From contig LSSK01000697.1 in the NCBI GenBank assembly GCA_001969505.1, positions 1 through 37,198 on the forward strand: a stretch of DNA of 37,198 bases, written 5' to 3'. Made by a program: the position numbers and the translations under genes. The first letter of the stretch is position 1. Every line of letters begins with the position of its first letter. Shown piece after piece: positions 1 to 9,717 of this stretch. The notes below the pieces were generated by a model. The model saw only the letters and a list, made by a program, of their open reading frames with translations. It was not told the origin of the DNA and did no database searches. The DNA comes from Zancudomyces culisetae (Eukaryota; Kickxellomycota; Harpellomycetes; Harpellales; Legeriomycetaceae).

Positions 1-81
1 AAAATTTTGGGGATGTGTATGCTTAAATTGATGGAGAAAGGGGATGTATATCAGTTTAGGAAAAATAAAAGAATCCAAGAT

Positions 82-1796
82 CTATAGTTTATTGTGTTTG
101 TATAAAGACCTATTTGAATACCAGAGTTTAATAGGTAGGGAAAATGAACTGAGTAGTAGCTTTTTGTTACGGATATTAAAGTTGTGCTTTTCTAATTGTT
201 CCAACCAGGATAATAGTGGTACCTATTTTCGTAATTAAAAAGATATATATATTTAAACATGTAATCCTGACACTACCCAGCGCATTCAACTATAATGACC
301 AAAGTAGAATACGTAGCTATACTAATAATCACAAAAAAAAATTTTTTTTTTACCATAGACAGATATGCAGGGTAGGATTGTTTGGGGCTATGTGGTAAGT
401 ATACTTCTTTGACACCACAAAGTCTCGTAAAAGCAGTTGAAGCAAGCTCGTATATTAAATCGTCATCACGCTTGATATCATTGCCACTTTTGCCACTTTT
501 ACTGTCTTTGATATTGCCAGCACCTAGATTGTCATTATTGGATGTTAGGAATTCCAACATCGCAATATTGCTATTATCATTCACACCGGCGTCTCCTCTA
601 GACCCATGAGCACTGGCTACATTCTTTCCTGCCTCAAATTTACAAATCTCCCGTAGTAGAAGTATTATATTGTAGGCCTTGGATATCAGCCTTGCTGCGT
701 TATCGCAGTGGTAGTTTCGAACGCCTAAAAGTTCAAAGTATATATGGAACAGCCCGGCATACATGTTTTCACTTATAGATTCAAATTCTTTTACAGATAG
801 CTTTTTTTCGTGCGTCAGAGGCGGGTTGTTAAATTGGTCAAGCTATTTTGGTTTTTGATGTACAGTAAGCATGGTATATAAACATATTGCCAGATTTACA
901 AGAACTATCAGATAACCACACAGCTTGATACGAGATCAATTCGAGATACAAACGAAAGAGCACCATACCTTTGTTTTTATAGGACGGGTTAGCCAGGTTC
1001 TAGTAATTTTATACTCATGCACTGCAGAGTATATCCCACGAGTCAGCGGAGTCTGTGGAAAGGATTCGTCTTTCTAAATTAATACAAGTCAAGTCAGTAT
1101 AAATTTGTTTGTTTACTGTTCGATAACCAACACCCACACGTATGGCTATATAAACAGTAGAGAACAAATAAAATATTAAAAGCAACCAAATAAGATATTA
1201 TATGTCTTGCCTTGTAAATTTGATTAACGGTATTCTTCCACCAATTTAGTTTGAGTAAGGCGGCAGAAGAGTGTTGATCAGCGCCCCCACTGTAAAAAGT
1301 TGAAGAGTGTGAGGAATACGGACTGCTCAATGTACTAGAAGTAGATCCAGCAATCTCTTGATAGAACGATATAAAGAACCACAGCGCTTCACGACTTTTC
1401 TGGTTGGTGAACAAGGAGGTCAGGTATAGCTCGTTATTCGAATTCCTAAAGATTTAGCATATTCGCACATATATTTATGTACATATCGAAGATTTTACTT
1501 GACTAATATATGTTAACTCGGCAGTTGTTTCCCAACAAAGATATACCAAGTAATTTATACATGCATTTCTCTTTTTGTTAAAACAGAAAAAGAAAAGAAA
1601 AGAAAAGAAAAGAGACGGTGATTCAATGGTAATTCTAGGCTATAAATGCAAATACCCACCTTACTAGCTCCTTGACATAATCAATATCCTTGGTTCCAAC
1701 GGCTGTAGAAAAGTTTTTATAGGCTTTTAAAGCGATGTTGTTTTTGGGAACTGTGATTGCCCTTTTGAAATTCGCTCGAAAACACTTCAATGACAT
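82..1796 (-). CDS. NDUFAF6: NDUFAF6-like complex I assembly factor (phytoene-synthase fold), 5 exons
   Basis: Proposed exons on the minus strand: 1796-1660, 1445-1211, 999-about 922, 842-354 and 222-82 (TAG stop), giving about 359 residues. NDUFAF6 is a mitochondrial matrix-side protein needed for early assembly of respiratory complex I around ND1. It has a squalene/phytoene-synthase fold but is not thought to be an enzyme. The joined protein shows family landmarks in order: YVKELVR near residue 40, REALWFFISFYQEIAG, LNWWKNTVNQIYK (family: FWKKTVEDIY), FELLGVRNYHCDNAARLISKA, the loop before EVYLPHS, LIYELAS, and a C-terminal LLSWLEQLEKHNFNIR. No DxxxD prenyl-diphosphate motif is seen, as expected. 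The N-terminus (MSLKCFRANFKRA) is basic and could be a mitochondrial presequence. Intron 2 is GC-AG. The exon 3/exon 4 join is uncertain because the best-looking donor (899) does not match in phase. Exons 1, 2, 4 and 5 join cleanly in frame. Confidence 0.82.
1000..1210 (-). other. GC-AG intron 2 of the NDUFAF6-like gene
   Basis: The exon ends ATTTACAAG (1211) and the intron begins GCAAGA, the known context of U2-type GC-AG introns (AG/GCAAG). The acceptor is TTACTAG at 1000-1002. Splicing here joins NQIYK to NLANPSYK in phase 0, which matches the spacing of the family after the WWKNTVNQIY motif. No GT donor nearby gives this join. Confidence 0.6.
1584..1613. repeat. AAAAG pentanucleotide microsatellite
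   Basis: About five tandem AAAAG units lie within intron 1 (1446-1659) of the NDUFAF6-like gene. In the sense strand this is a CTTTT polypyrimidine run. Confidence 0.85.
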
Positions 1797-2259
1797 TTTT
1801 GTTCGGTTGTGTTGTAGTAAACAGTTTATATTAAGATTGTATATGTGGGTAAAAGTATAAAAATTAGTTATAGAAAAAATAGAAAAAATGGTTATAATAA
1901 ACGGTGAGATTAAACCAGCAGAAAGGAAGAAAGGGCCTATGAAAAAAAAGATTAAAAAAATTATGGGCAAGGCCATAGGGAAAAGGTAGCATTGGGATGA
2001 TTTCAAAACACTGATGATTTCTCTTTGATTTTCTTGGTTGTTTTTTCTTTTTCTTTTTCGTTTTCAGATGGCAGGGTGGCAGGAGGAGGGGGGCGGGGTA
2101 AAATGGAGACTTCCAGATCATGAGTTTCATTCAAAGAGAAGGGGCAGGTGGAGAATCGGGGGTGAAAAAAGCAACCAAAATAGGTGACATTGAAATATAG
2201 GAGGCGAAGTAGATAGAAAAAGTGACAAAGTTGAAAGGAGTAGGATTAGTGAAAAAAAA
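1797..2259. promoter_or_regulatory. Intergenic region between CK1 stop and NDUFAF6 start, with G/C-rich tract
   Basis: This 463 bp region lies between two head-to-tail minus-strand genes and should hold the CK1 3' end and the NDUFAF6 promoter. A G-rich run at 2073-2098 (C-rich in the NDUFAF6 sense strand, about 280-300 bp upstream of its ATG) has several G3+ runs in otherwise AT-rich sequence. No reading frame here resembles a protein. Promoter function is inferred from position only. Confidence 0.4.
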
Positions 2260-3849
2260 TCACCGGGGATTACCACCGTAAGGGTTGAAGGCATTAGGAC
2301 CACCAGATAAATCATCTCGCACTTGGAATCTAGCTTGTTGAGAGTATGGAGAGGTATTCATGGGCTGCTGTTGTTGAGATATATTTGGTTGGTTGTTTCT
2401 AAATAGTCTATCAGGGGCAGGAGCAACGTTCCGAGTGTAGCTAGATGGAATGTAGTTTTGTTGGGGCGGAGGTTGGTTGGAAAATTTACCACGTGATATA
2501 GCAGGCTGGCGGTCGGCAGGCATTTCGGGCACAGGATCTGTAGGCTTAGGGCCAGAAACGCGAGAGGCGAACAGGTTGCGCTGGAATTGCTGCTGGATAA
2601 ATTGTTGCTGTTGCTGCTGCTGTTGCTGAACCTGTTGTTGAACCTGCTGCTGCTGCTGCTGCTGCTGCTGTTGAACCTGTTGTTGCTGTACTGCAATAAC
2701 CTAATGAATATAACAATCGGTAAAATGTTAGCAAGTAAATAAAAAAAATAGAAAAAAAACACAAGAACTTACATTTGATGGTGAGGGCGTATTATGTTGA
2801 GAGTAGTTTATTGCATGGGCACCAGAAGTGGTTGGCTGGTTTTGGTTGTCTTCTTCCTGAGCCTGTGACGTAGTAGATGATTCCTTCTCTCGTTTAAAAA
2901 CGGTCCAGTCGAAAACATAGTCATACTTCAAATCTGAACGAACAAAAAGATCTCTGAATATGCGTTTCAGATAGGTATAGTCAGGCCGATCATCAAAACG
3001 TAGGCTTCGTGAGTAGTTGAGATAGACTGAAAATTCAGATGGAAAACCTCGGCATAGTATTTCGGTTGAGGTGCTCATCTTTTTTTCCATAATACGATCA
3101 TATTTCTGTCGTTTTGACGCTGCACGCAGTCCTTGCCACGGCAGACTTCCCCGCAAAAAGTACATAAGCACATATCCTAAACTCTCAAGATCATCTCTTC
3201 GCGATTGTTCAATTCCCAAATGTGTGTTGATGCTTGCATACCGTGCTGTACCCGTCAAGTTTTTATTTTCGCGGTATGGGATATGCATGTTTGTTCTTGG
3301 TTCTCGGAACCGCTTTGCAAGTCCAAAATCTATCACATGAACCAAATTTGTACGTCGCCCAATTCCCATCAAGAAATTGTCCGGCTTGATATCTCTATGA
3401 ATGAAGCTTTTGCTGTGGATAAACTCAATTCGAGTTAGTAGTTGGTCTGCAAGCAAAAGTACTGTCTTCAGTGAAAATTTCCTGTTGCAGAAATTAAATA
3501 AATCTTCCAGCGAAGGTCCAAGGAGATCTAATACCATTGTATTGTATTCGTTTTCTGTCCCGAAATGTCGTACAAACGGAATTCCCACTCCACCTGCCAG
3601 TGCTCTATATACTCGCGCCTCATACTCTAGTTGTGGATGACGTGATTTTATTGATTCCATCTTGACCGCTACCTCTTCATTTGTCACCACATTTACCGCT
3701 ATTATTTCAAATATATATATTTTTTGCTCTGTTAATATTCGTATCTATTTTTTTGACGATTATTTTTACTTACCTAGAAAGATGTCTCCGAACGAGCCCG
3801 AGCCAATCTTACGACCCAATCTATATTTATTCCCTATTCTGAGCTCCAT
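2260..3849 (-). CDS. HRR25: Casein kinase 1, Hrr25/CK1-delta type, with polyQ C-terminal tail
   Basis: Exons 3849-3774, 3698-2773 and 2700-2260 give a 480-residue Ser/Thr kinase. Visible motifs: glycine loop [13 protein letters not shown] (residues 13-24), catalytic Lys in EEVAVKM (K38), [20 protein letters not shown], and the CK1 hallmark [26 protein letters not shown], then LPWQGL and [18 protein letters not shown]. This is the delta/epsilon/Hrr25 subfamily: the tail ends NPYGGNPR and lacks the C-terminal cysteines of lipid-anchored Yck kinases. Hrr25-type kinases act in DNA repair, vesicle traffic, meiosis, autophagy and late 40S maturation. The last exon is almost all Gln, Pro and Asn, with a polyQ tract encoded by mixed CAG/CAA at about 2584-2695. 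Both introns (3699-3773 and 2701-2772) have GTAAGT donors and TAG acceptors. The second has a CTAAC branch-like site. Confidence 0.93.
2584..2695 (-). repeat. PolyQ-coding CAG/CAA repeat in CK1 tail exon
   Basis: Runs of glutamine codons are interrupted by valine and phenylalanine (QQQV.. and QQQF..). The longest pure CAG run is seven to eight units near 2649-2672 (read as CTG on the plus strand). Low-complexity tails are common in fungal Hrr25 orthologues. Confidence 0.85.
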
Positions 3850-5670
3850 CTATCTTTCCCAGCCTTTGATTTTGGTCTTCCTTAGGTTGATGTTTTGTCA
3901 AATTGTAATATAACTACCCTTTCGAATTCAATCTATTAATTTCTACTGTACAAATGGCCACTCTCCCTTTTTTTTGCTTTTTGTGTATTATTGAATTATC
4001 TAATCTATTAAATTTCTTCTGTTTCAATCTTTACTTCGGTTCTTGCTTTTATACTGCTCTTTTACCTTTAAGTTAATCTAGAATGAATATCTTACTAATA
4101 TTTTCCTTCTTTTCGTCTCTTTGCTGATTAATGCTAGTGATTAATTAATCTATACTTACAGAAGATTGTAAAAAAAAATACAAGGATCTTTTTTTGTTTC
4201 TTTTTTACATTCCACTATTTGTCTTTAGATTCCTTCAAATTCTAGATTGTCTTTGACATCAACAACTTTAATCGTTCAAAAGAGACTCTTTAAAAAAAAA
4301 GAATTCTATACTTATTAGTTGGTACCTTTTTTATATACTCAAAACAAATGTTTAATAAATGTACATTATCATTGTTTATACTTTGAATTTCCGTTATTTT
4401 AATTTTTTTTCCTGTCATACTTTATTAATTTATTTATTTTTTGCTTTTATTGCCTTTTCCTCAGCTTCCTAGAAAGTTAAAAAAATATTGCCAGTATTTG
4501 GCAAACGTGGTAGAACCTTGAAAGTGTAGTATCCGCAATTAAACACCAACCAGGAAAATACAATTTAAAGGCAAATTTGTTGTAGTCGCAGGGTTCCATT
4601 TAATAATGCAGTTCTATTTTTCCTTTTAAATTTTTTATTTTTATTTTTTTTGCACCAAAAAAATTTTTTTCTGCCATTTCAACATCAAAATTATGAACTA
4701 TAATGAATACTAGTGACATACAGTTCCTCAGCCATATCACATAAGAGCAAAAATGTTACCCAGACTTGGTTGTGGAATTTTCGTTCATCAACACACATAC
4801 AGAACATCCACTGCACAACCGTGTTTTAGTTTTGGGTAAAAAAAAAAAGCAAGACTTGAAGGCCGTAAAATTACATCTTGCAAACATGTGTGTATTAGTA
4901 AAAACACTAGAACGCGTACATGCATATACTTGTGCGCACATACGGCTGCAAAATGCCCCAAGTACAAGCTAAAACACCAATTAATCATAAGAAGACCAAC
5001 ATAGTTGGAAGAACATTACCCATAGTTGTGTGTATGTTTGTATATGCTGTGTACATGCTATAATTTACGCAAGTGCGTGTGTCTTTTCCTTTTTCCTTTT
5101 TTTATTTATTTTTTCTTTTTTCTTGTTCTGGGAGTGTGGAAATAAAATTAAAGCCTCAGGAAAGAAACCAGCCAAAACGAAAAAAAAAACCCTCCCCTTT
5201 GAAAAATGTTATTGGGCTACGTTTTACTTTTCCTTAGATAACTACAAGTGATTTTTTAATTTTTTCCCCCCCTCCATCATTGAAAACAATTTATAGAGTG
5301 CTAATGATTTTTTATACAATTTCGACCTGAAGATTAGGAAAAGGAACAATGGAAAAATGGAAAAATGGAAAAGGAAATGAGAAAGCAACAATGAGGTCGT
5401 TCCTAGCCCTCGGAATACTTGATTTCACTAATGTCTGGATTTACACACAAAAAAATTGGCTGTGTGAAAAATAAACTATCTCCTGATAATAAAAAAGTGG
5501 GTAAATTGCTCAAAAATAATTATCACTGGGTCTGAGTTTGTTCACCACCAAACAAAATATGTATGTGCACTTTGTCTTTTTTCTTGTATCTACAAAACTC
5601 TAAGCAGGAAATAGCAATATCGGAACCGTCGAATAATGCGGAACCGCTACATTTTTGGGGACCTGCTAGT

Positions 5671-5693
5671 ATACCCTAAACATTATTTAGGTA
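5671..5693. repeat. Short inverted repeat (TACCCTAAA / TTTAGGTA)
   Basis: TACCCTAAA is followed by CATTA and then TTTAGGTA, an imperfect hairpin with about an 8-bp stem and one bulged C. It sits in a locally more GC-rich patch (5610-5670) of the long intergenic region. Function is unknown. Confidence 0.4.
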
Positions 5694-6558
5694 CACAGTT
5701 TGGTTATTCAACAAAACCATAAAAAAATAACAGTGATGGGTAAACTCATGGACATTTTTGAATTGGTTTCAGAATAAGGGAATGAAATAATCAACGCCTG
5801 TACTTTAAAATACACAATTGACAAAACGAGTTTTATTCACTGTTTATTATCATTTAGTTGCAATTTTAATAAACTTCAACAATAAACCCACCCACACAAT
5901 GTCCACCCAATCCCTTCATTTTGTTTCATCACCAAAAATATATATATTTGTCAAGTACAAATAGGTGGTGTGAATATGTGAACAGTAGGTTTCTGTCGGT
6001 GGTAAAGTTTCATAAAAAAAATTTCATCGCGGTTATTTGTTCTTTTCTTCTACTAAATACATCACCCTTTTGGTTGTCATGGTTTTGATACATTTTTGCA
6101 TTTATTTGAATAAAAAATAAAGGACAGTATTGAAATATCAAAAAAGAAGTGAAAGGATAGCCCCAAACAGACCTTTTAGTGTTGCTGTAAAATATGCAAA
6201 TTCACAAACATACATACCACATGTATACAAGTATTACATCATGCTAACTTATCTCTTGATATTCTAAATTGTTTCGAAACCATCAGTGAATTGAAGGAGA
6301 CAAGAGAGAAGTGAGAGTATGTTGGAGAAATCAAAAGGGTATGTGAAAAAAAAGAGATGAATGGGTAAATTTCAATGCAGAGCAGGATTGAGCTATTTAT
6401 TAAATTATGCTCCCATGATTGTTCATTTTTCTTTGAGACCAGTATCCAGAAAAGTATAGAGAAATTTAAAACTAAAGTAAGAAAAAAAAAAGAAACCTAA
6501 GAATTATCATCAGTTCGCATCTAAAAGAATGAAAACAACCTTAAAATCCGATAGGCTT

Positions 6559-6610
6559 AGAAAGACAAAGACAGAGAGAGAAAGAGAAAGAGAGGAGGTG
6601 GTGGGTGGGA
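6559..6610. repeat. GA-rich purine tract
   Basis: An uninterrupted or nearly uninterrupted purine run (GAGAGAGAAAGAGAAAGAGAGGAGG) turns into GGTGGTGGGTGGG. It is simple sequence and could adopt a non-B structure. No gene overlaps it. Confidence 0.7.
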
Positions 6611-6667
6611 TTATATTTCTATTTATCTATATTTGCATGTAAACACAAAAAACACAAATTTCTGTAG

Positions 6668-6683
6668 TTTGATACGTATCAAA
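6668..6683. repeat. Perfect 16-bp palindrome TTTGATACGTATCAAA
   Basis: The two 8-base halves TTTGATAC and GTATCAAA are exact reverse complements with no spacer. It could be a dimeric transcription factor site, but about one such palindrome is expected by chance in a window of this size. Confidence 0.5.
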
Positions 6684-8428
6684 AAAAGAGATAAACCACA
6701 AGTGTTTGGTTACAAAGGGCACTTTAGGACATGAATACCCTCGTTCTTCATTTTTTTTCTTTTACACATGATTAGTTTGGAATATTTGAAGACGAACAAG
6801 TTTTGGATGCACATATTCATGTATTAGATATAGGGAGGAAAAAAGGATACTAGCCCCTCAATATAAGAAATGTTGTGCTTTTTGTGGCTGAGATTCTCGA
6901 ATAGACTTCTATAGCAATATCCATTTATATCACTATAGTTATAAAGTTAGTACAACGGAATACAGTCAAGTCTGTCTTATCTATATAATATCACGCGTTA
7001 TTGATAATGACATTCCGTAATCACAATAAATAAAAGTATTTCCTGATAAAAAAAAAATAGTAAAAAAAAACAAAAAACCATGGGACAAAGGTACTTGACT
7101 GGATACTAGCACAAACTGCAAACGGCTAAATACAGATTAATGAGAAGATTAGTAATTTACAACTCTATCTTCATCTTAATCTTTTTTCTTTCTCTATCTA
7201 TGAGTTTTTATGTGCTTACAGTAATCGACATTGAGAATATAGTTAAATTATATTCTAGAAAAACTAATAGGCGCTTTTTTAGATTATTATTATTTTTTTT
7301 GATGCTATACGAGAAACAAGTCGATAATCTTTTCCATGAGTAATAATACATATGTTATGAAAATAAAAATATCTTTAAACATAGCAAGAAAATAAAGGCA
7401 TGATATTATCGTTGTGAGATAATATAGAGCAAAGCAACTTTAAAACCGTATAGTCAATTTAAACATTGCGCGTCTTTACCCTTCAGTTGAACCAAATATA
7501 AAAAAAAATATTAAATGCTGCAGTACTCAATATTCTAAAGATATGTTTGTGTCAGTAAATATGATATTCTCTAGTGTTTTCTTGAGCTATAGAATCGGTT
7601 ATCTGATGGGTTAGCGGATTTATTTATTGAGCTATCTTCTATTTTATTATTTACGCTGTAAATCATATTTAGTACTCTACAGGGACAATAGCGTAGAGTG
7701 ATAAGTGTTTAAGAAGTATACTATGCGTCGAAGAATGATAGTTCTAGAAACGAGAAACACGTTTGAGCATACATACACTATATTATTGTGACAATTACAA
7801 CTTTTAGTATTTAATGATAGACGGAAGAAGAGGGAGGGAAGGGAAAGTGAAAGGGAAAGGAGGAAAAAGCTTGTAAATAATGTATAGCGAAACAAAAAAA
7901 AATTTCAAAATTGTCGTTGTAATATTAATCACCAACGAGTTTATGTATGTATACTCTCCAATTAAATATGATAGTTGGTATATTTACTGAAACACATCCT
8001 TTAGTTAGTGTTTGGTTAAATTAGGTAAAGTTTATGAGCAAATATATTCACCACCCGACCGCTATTACAACCTAAAATAAATAAATAAAAAAGCACAAAT
8101 ACTTTTACAATTTAGACTAGTATAACTCTAAATAGGGAATTAGTATGTGTAGGAAGCTCAATATCGATTTTGATATGGTAGCATGATACTAATTAAGTTG
8201 CAATAGTTTTATATTATGACTTGCGCATATGTACTTGAGAATATTTTGAATTAAACATTATTTCAAATCATAAATGTTAGTTTTATAGCTAAAAAGATAC
8301 ATGATCAACCCCATTGACAAGTAATAAAAACATCATTATAAAATATAATATATCAAAAGTATATTAATTTATCAATCTAAAAACATACATGTTGAATTAT
8401 ATTACAGCTAAAAGTTAAACAAAAAAAT

Positions 8429-8500
8429 TCTCGGATAGTATAGTGGTCAGTATCCCAGTCTGTCACATTGGAGACCCGGGTTCAATTCCCGGTCCGAGAG
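8429..8500 (+). tRNA. tRNA-Asp (anticodon GTC)
   Basis: The 72-nt cloverleaf has acceptor stem TCTCGGA (8429-8435) paired with TCCGAGA (8493-8499), then discriminator G. The anticodon stem CCAGT/ATTGG (one G.U pair) encloses loop CTGTCAC, so the anticodon is GTC. The T arm CCGGGTTCAATTCCCGG holds a good B box; the D arm region TAGTATAGTGGTCAG is the A box. There is no intron. No T4 or longer run follows before the next tRNA, so both are probably transcribed together. Confidence 0.97.
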
Positions 8501-8510
8501 TTCTGATATT

Positions 8511-8582
8511 TCCGATATGGTCCAGTGGCTAGGATTTCTCGCTTTCACCGAGACGGCCGGGGTTCGATTCCCCGTATCGGAG
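8511..8582 (+). tRNA. tRNA-Glu (anticodon TTC)
   Basis: The 72-nt cloverleaf has acceptor TCCGATA (8511-8517) paired with TATCGGA (8575-8581), then G. Anticodon stem TCTCG/CGAGA encloses loop CTTTCAC, giving anticodon TTC. The T arm GGGGTTCGATTCCCC carries a canonical B box. It starts only 10 nt after the tRNA-Asp, and a T5 run (8583-8587) follows directly as a pol III terminator. Confidence 0.97.
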
Positions 8583-8587
8583 TTTTT
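8583..8587 (+). terminator. Pol III oligo-T terminator
   Basis: Five T residues directly follow the discriminator base of the tRNA-Glu gene. The 10-nt spacer between the two tRNAs has no such run. Confidence 0.8.
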
Positions 8588-9717
8588 ATTTTTGATTATT
8601 TTTTGTATATCAGTAGAGTCTTAAGGGTGTTATAGGGTATTATATTATGAACAAGAATCATTTTGGTAGTCTTTGTTGTGTCAAGTTTCTTGTAAAAGCA
8701 TTTTATTCTTTCTTTACAAATGTCAATATGTGTTTATTGAATTGATGACAATGATCATTCTAGTAAATTAGCACATTTTTCACGATTTAAAGTTTTTCGT
8801 TAATGGCATGGGCGATCGTGATCTAATTGGAAGTCATTCATTGCATTGAACTATACGTGATTCGTTAAATATAGTAGCTAATATAGAACAATATACCGAA
8901 GCTATATAAATTCGGTATAAATCAATCTGCAATCTGGTTTGAATAATGGTTTAAAAAAAAAAGAAAAATCAGCGTATTTATTTGGTAATATAAATAGCTG
9001 GATTTCATGGTATAAACAATAAAAAATTGCCAACAAGATAATGCTGATGATTTGCAAGTAAAAATCATACTAGGTATTGGGTTGGGGGAGTATGAACAAC
9101 AGAGGATGGGGAAAAGCTGGGAGTGGGAGGGGGGTGGGTTGGTAGGAATAAAGTTTGGAGATATTGGTGAGGCGGAGTTTAGTAAGAATAAAAAAATATC
9201 ATCCTATTTATTTATTTGCATTTAGATAATTGATTTAATTTGATGGATTTGACGAGATTGTAATTTGAATTGGCGAATAGTTTACTAGCAAATAAATCGG
9301 CGAGTAAACTAGTCAATGCAAAAAAAATAAAATATGAAGATTGGGGAGGTTGAATTGGGAGAGGGAGGGATGGATGAAAAAAAAAAAAGTAGATATATAT
9401 ATGTAAAGTTGTATATAGACCAGTCTTGTAATATTTTGGAAATATAAAAGGAGAATAATAATAAAAGAAAAGTTTGTTAAAATAGCAGAGACTGTATAAA
9501 ACAAAAAAAGAATAAAAAGAATAGTATTAATAGAAACTACAGCCAAAGAAGGAACAGGGATAGGCACTATCAAAATGTTTAAAAAATTGGGAATAGGAAA
9601 AAAAAGTAATGCTTCAATGTACAAGAATATAAAACTATAAATGTCTATATGACCTTGTTAAGTGACCGAGAATAATATGATGGATAACAATAATTTTAAA
9701 TAGACAATTCCTTAAAG
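8588..9717. other. Intergenic region upstream of the first SLM-like gene
   Basis: This 1.1 kb region has no credible coding frame. The 103-residue minus-strand frame at 9313-9624 is Phe/Ile/Leu-rich, which an A-rich opposite strand produces by default. It contains a G-rich segment at 9079-9142 with a G-quadruplex-type motif, and probably the promoter of the gene starting at 9718. Confidence 0.5.
9119..9138 (+). other. Potential G-quadruplex motif
   Basis: GGGAGTGGGAGGGGGGTGGG has four G3 runs with short loops inside a wider G-rich patch (9079-9142), which stands out against the AT-rich surroundings. It lies about 580 bp upstream of the SLM-like start codon. Folding is predicted from pattern only. 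Confidence 0.6.

Larger units (their letters stand above)
3850..8428. other. 4.6 kb non-coding region upstream of CK1
   Basis: No open frame in this stretch looks like a protein: the longest (4756-4941 minus, 5030-5251 plus, 7140-7343 plus, 7677-7895 minus) are 61-73 residues of low-complexity or Phe/Leu/Ser-rich sequence. The region is AT-rich with many poly-A/poly-T runs. It holds an A7T7 palindrome (4657-4670), alternating TG/CA stretches at about 4790-5060, a triple ATGGAAAA repeat (5349-5372), an inverted repeat (5671-5693), a GA-rich purine tract (6559-6610) and a perfect 16-bp palindrome (6668-6683). It may include the CK1 promoter and 5' UTR. A multi-exon gene of very short exons or an unrecognised non-coding RNA cannot be excluded. 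Confidence 0.55.

Noticed and set aside
7140-7343. 67-residue plus-strand frame with a hydrophobic N-terminus
   Set aside because: Isolated, short and AT-driven; no similarity and no supporting signals.
9043-9052. Box C-like TGATGAT that might mark a C/D snoRNA
   Set aside because: No convincing box D or terminal stem was found at the right distance.
9313-9624. 103-residue minus-strand frame rich in Phe/Ile/Leu, resembling a membrane protein
   Set aside because: It is opposite an A/G-rich non-coding strand that yields such residues by default; no start context or family resemblance.
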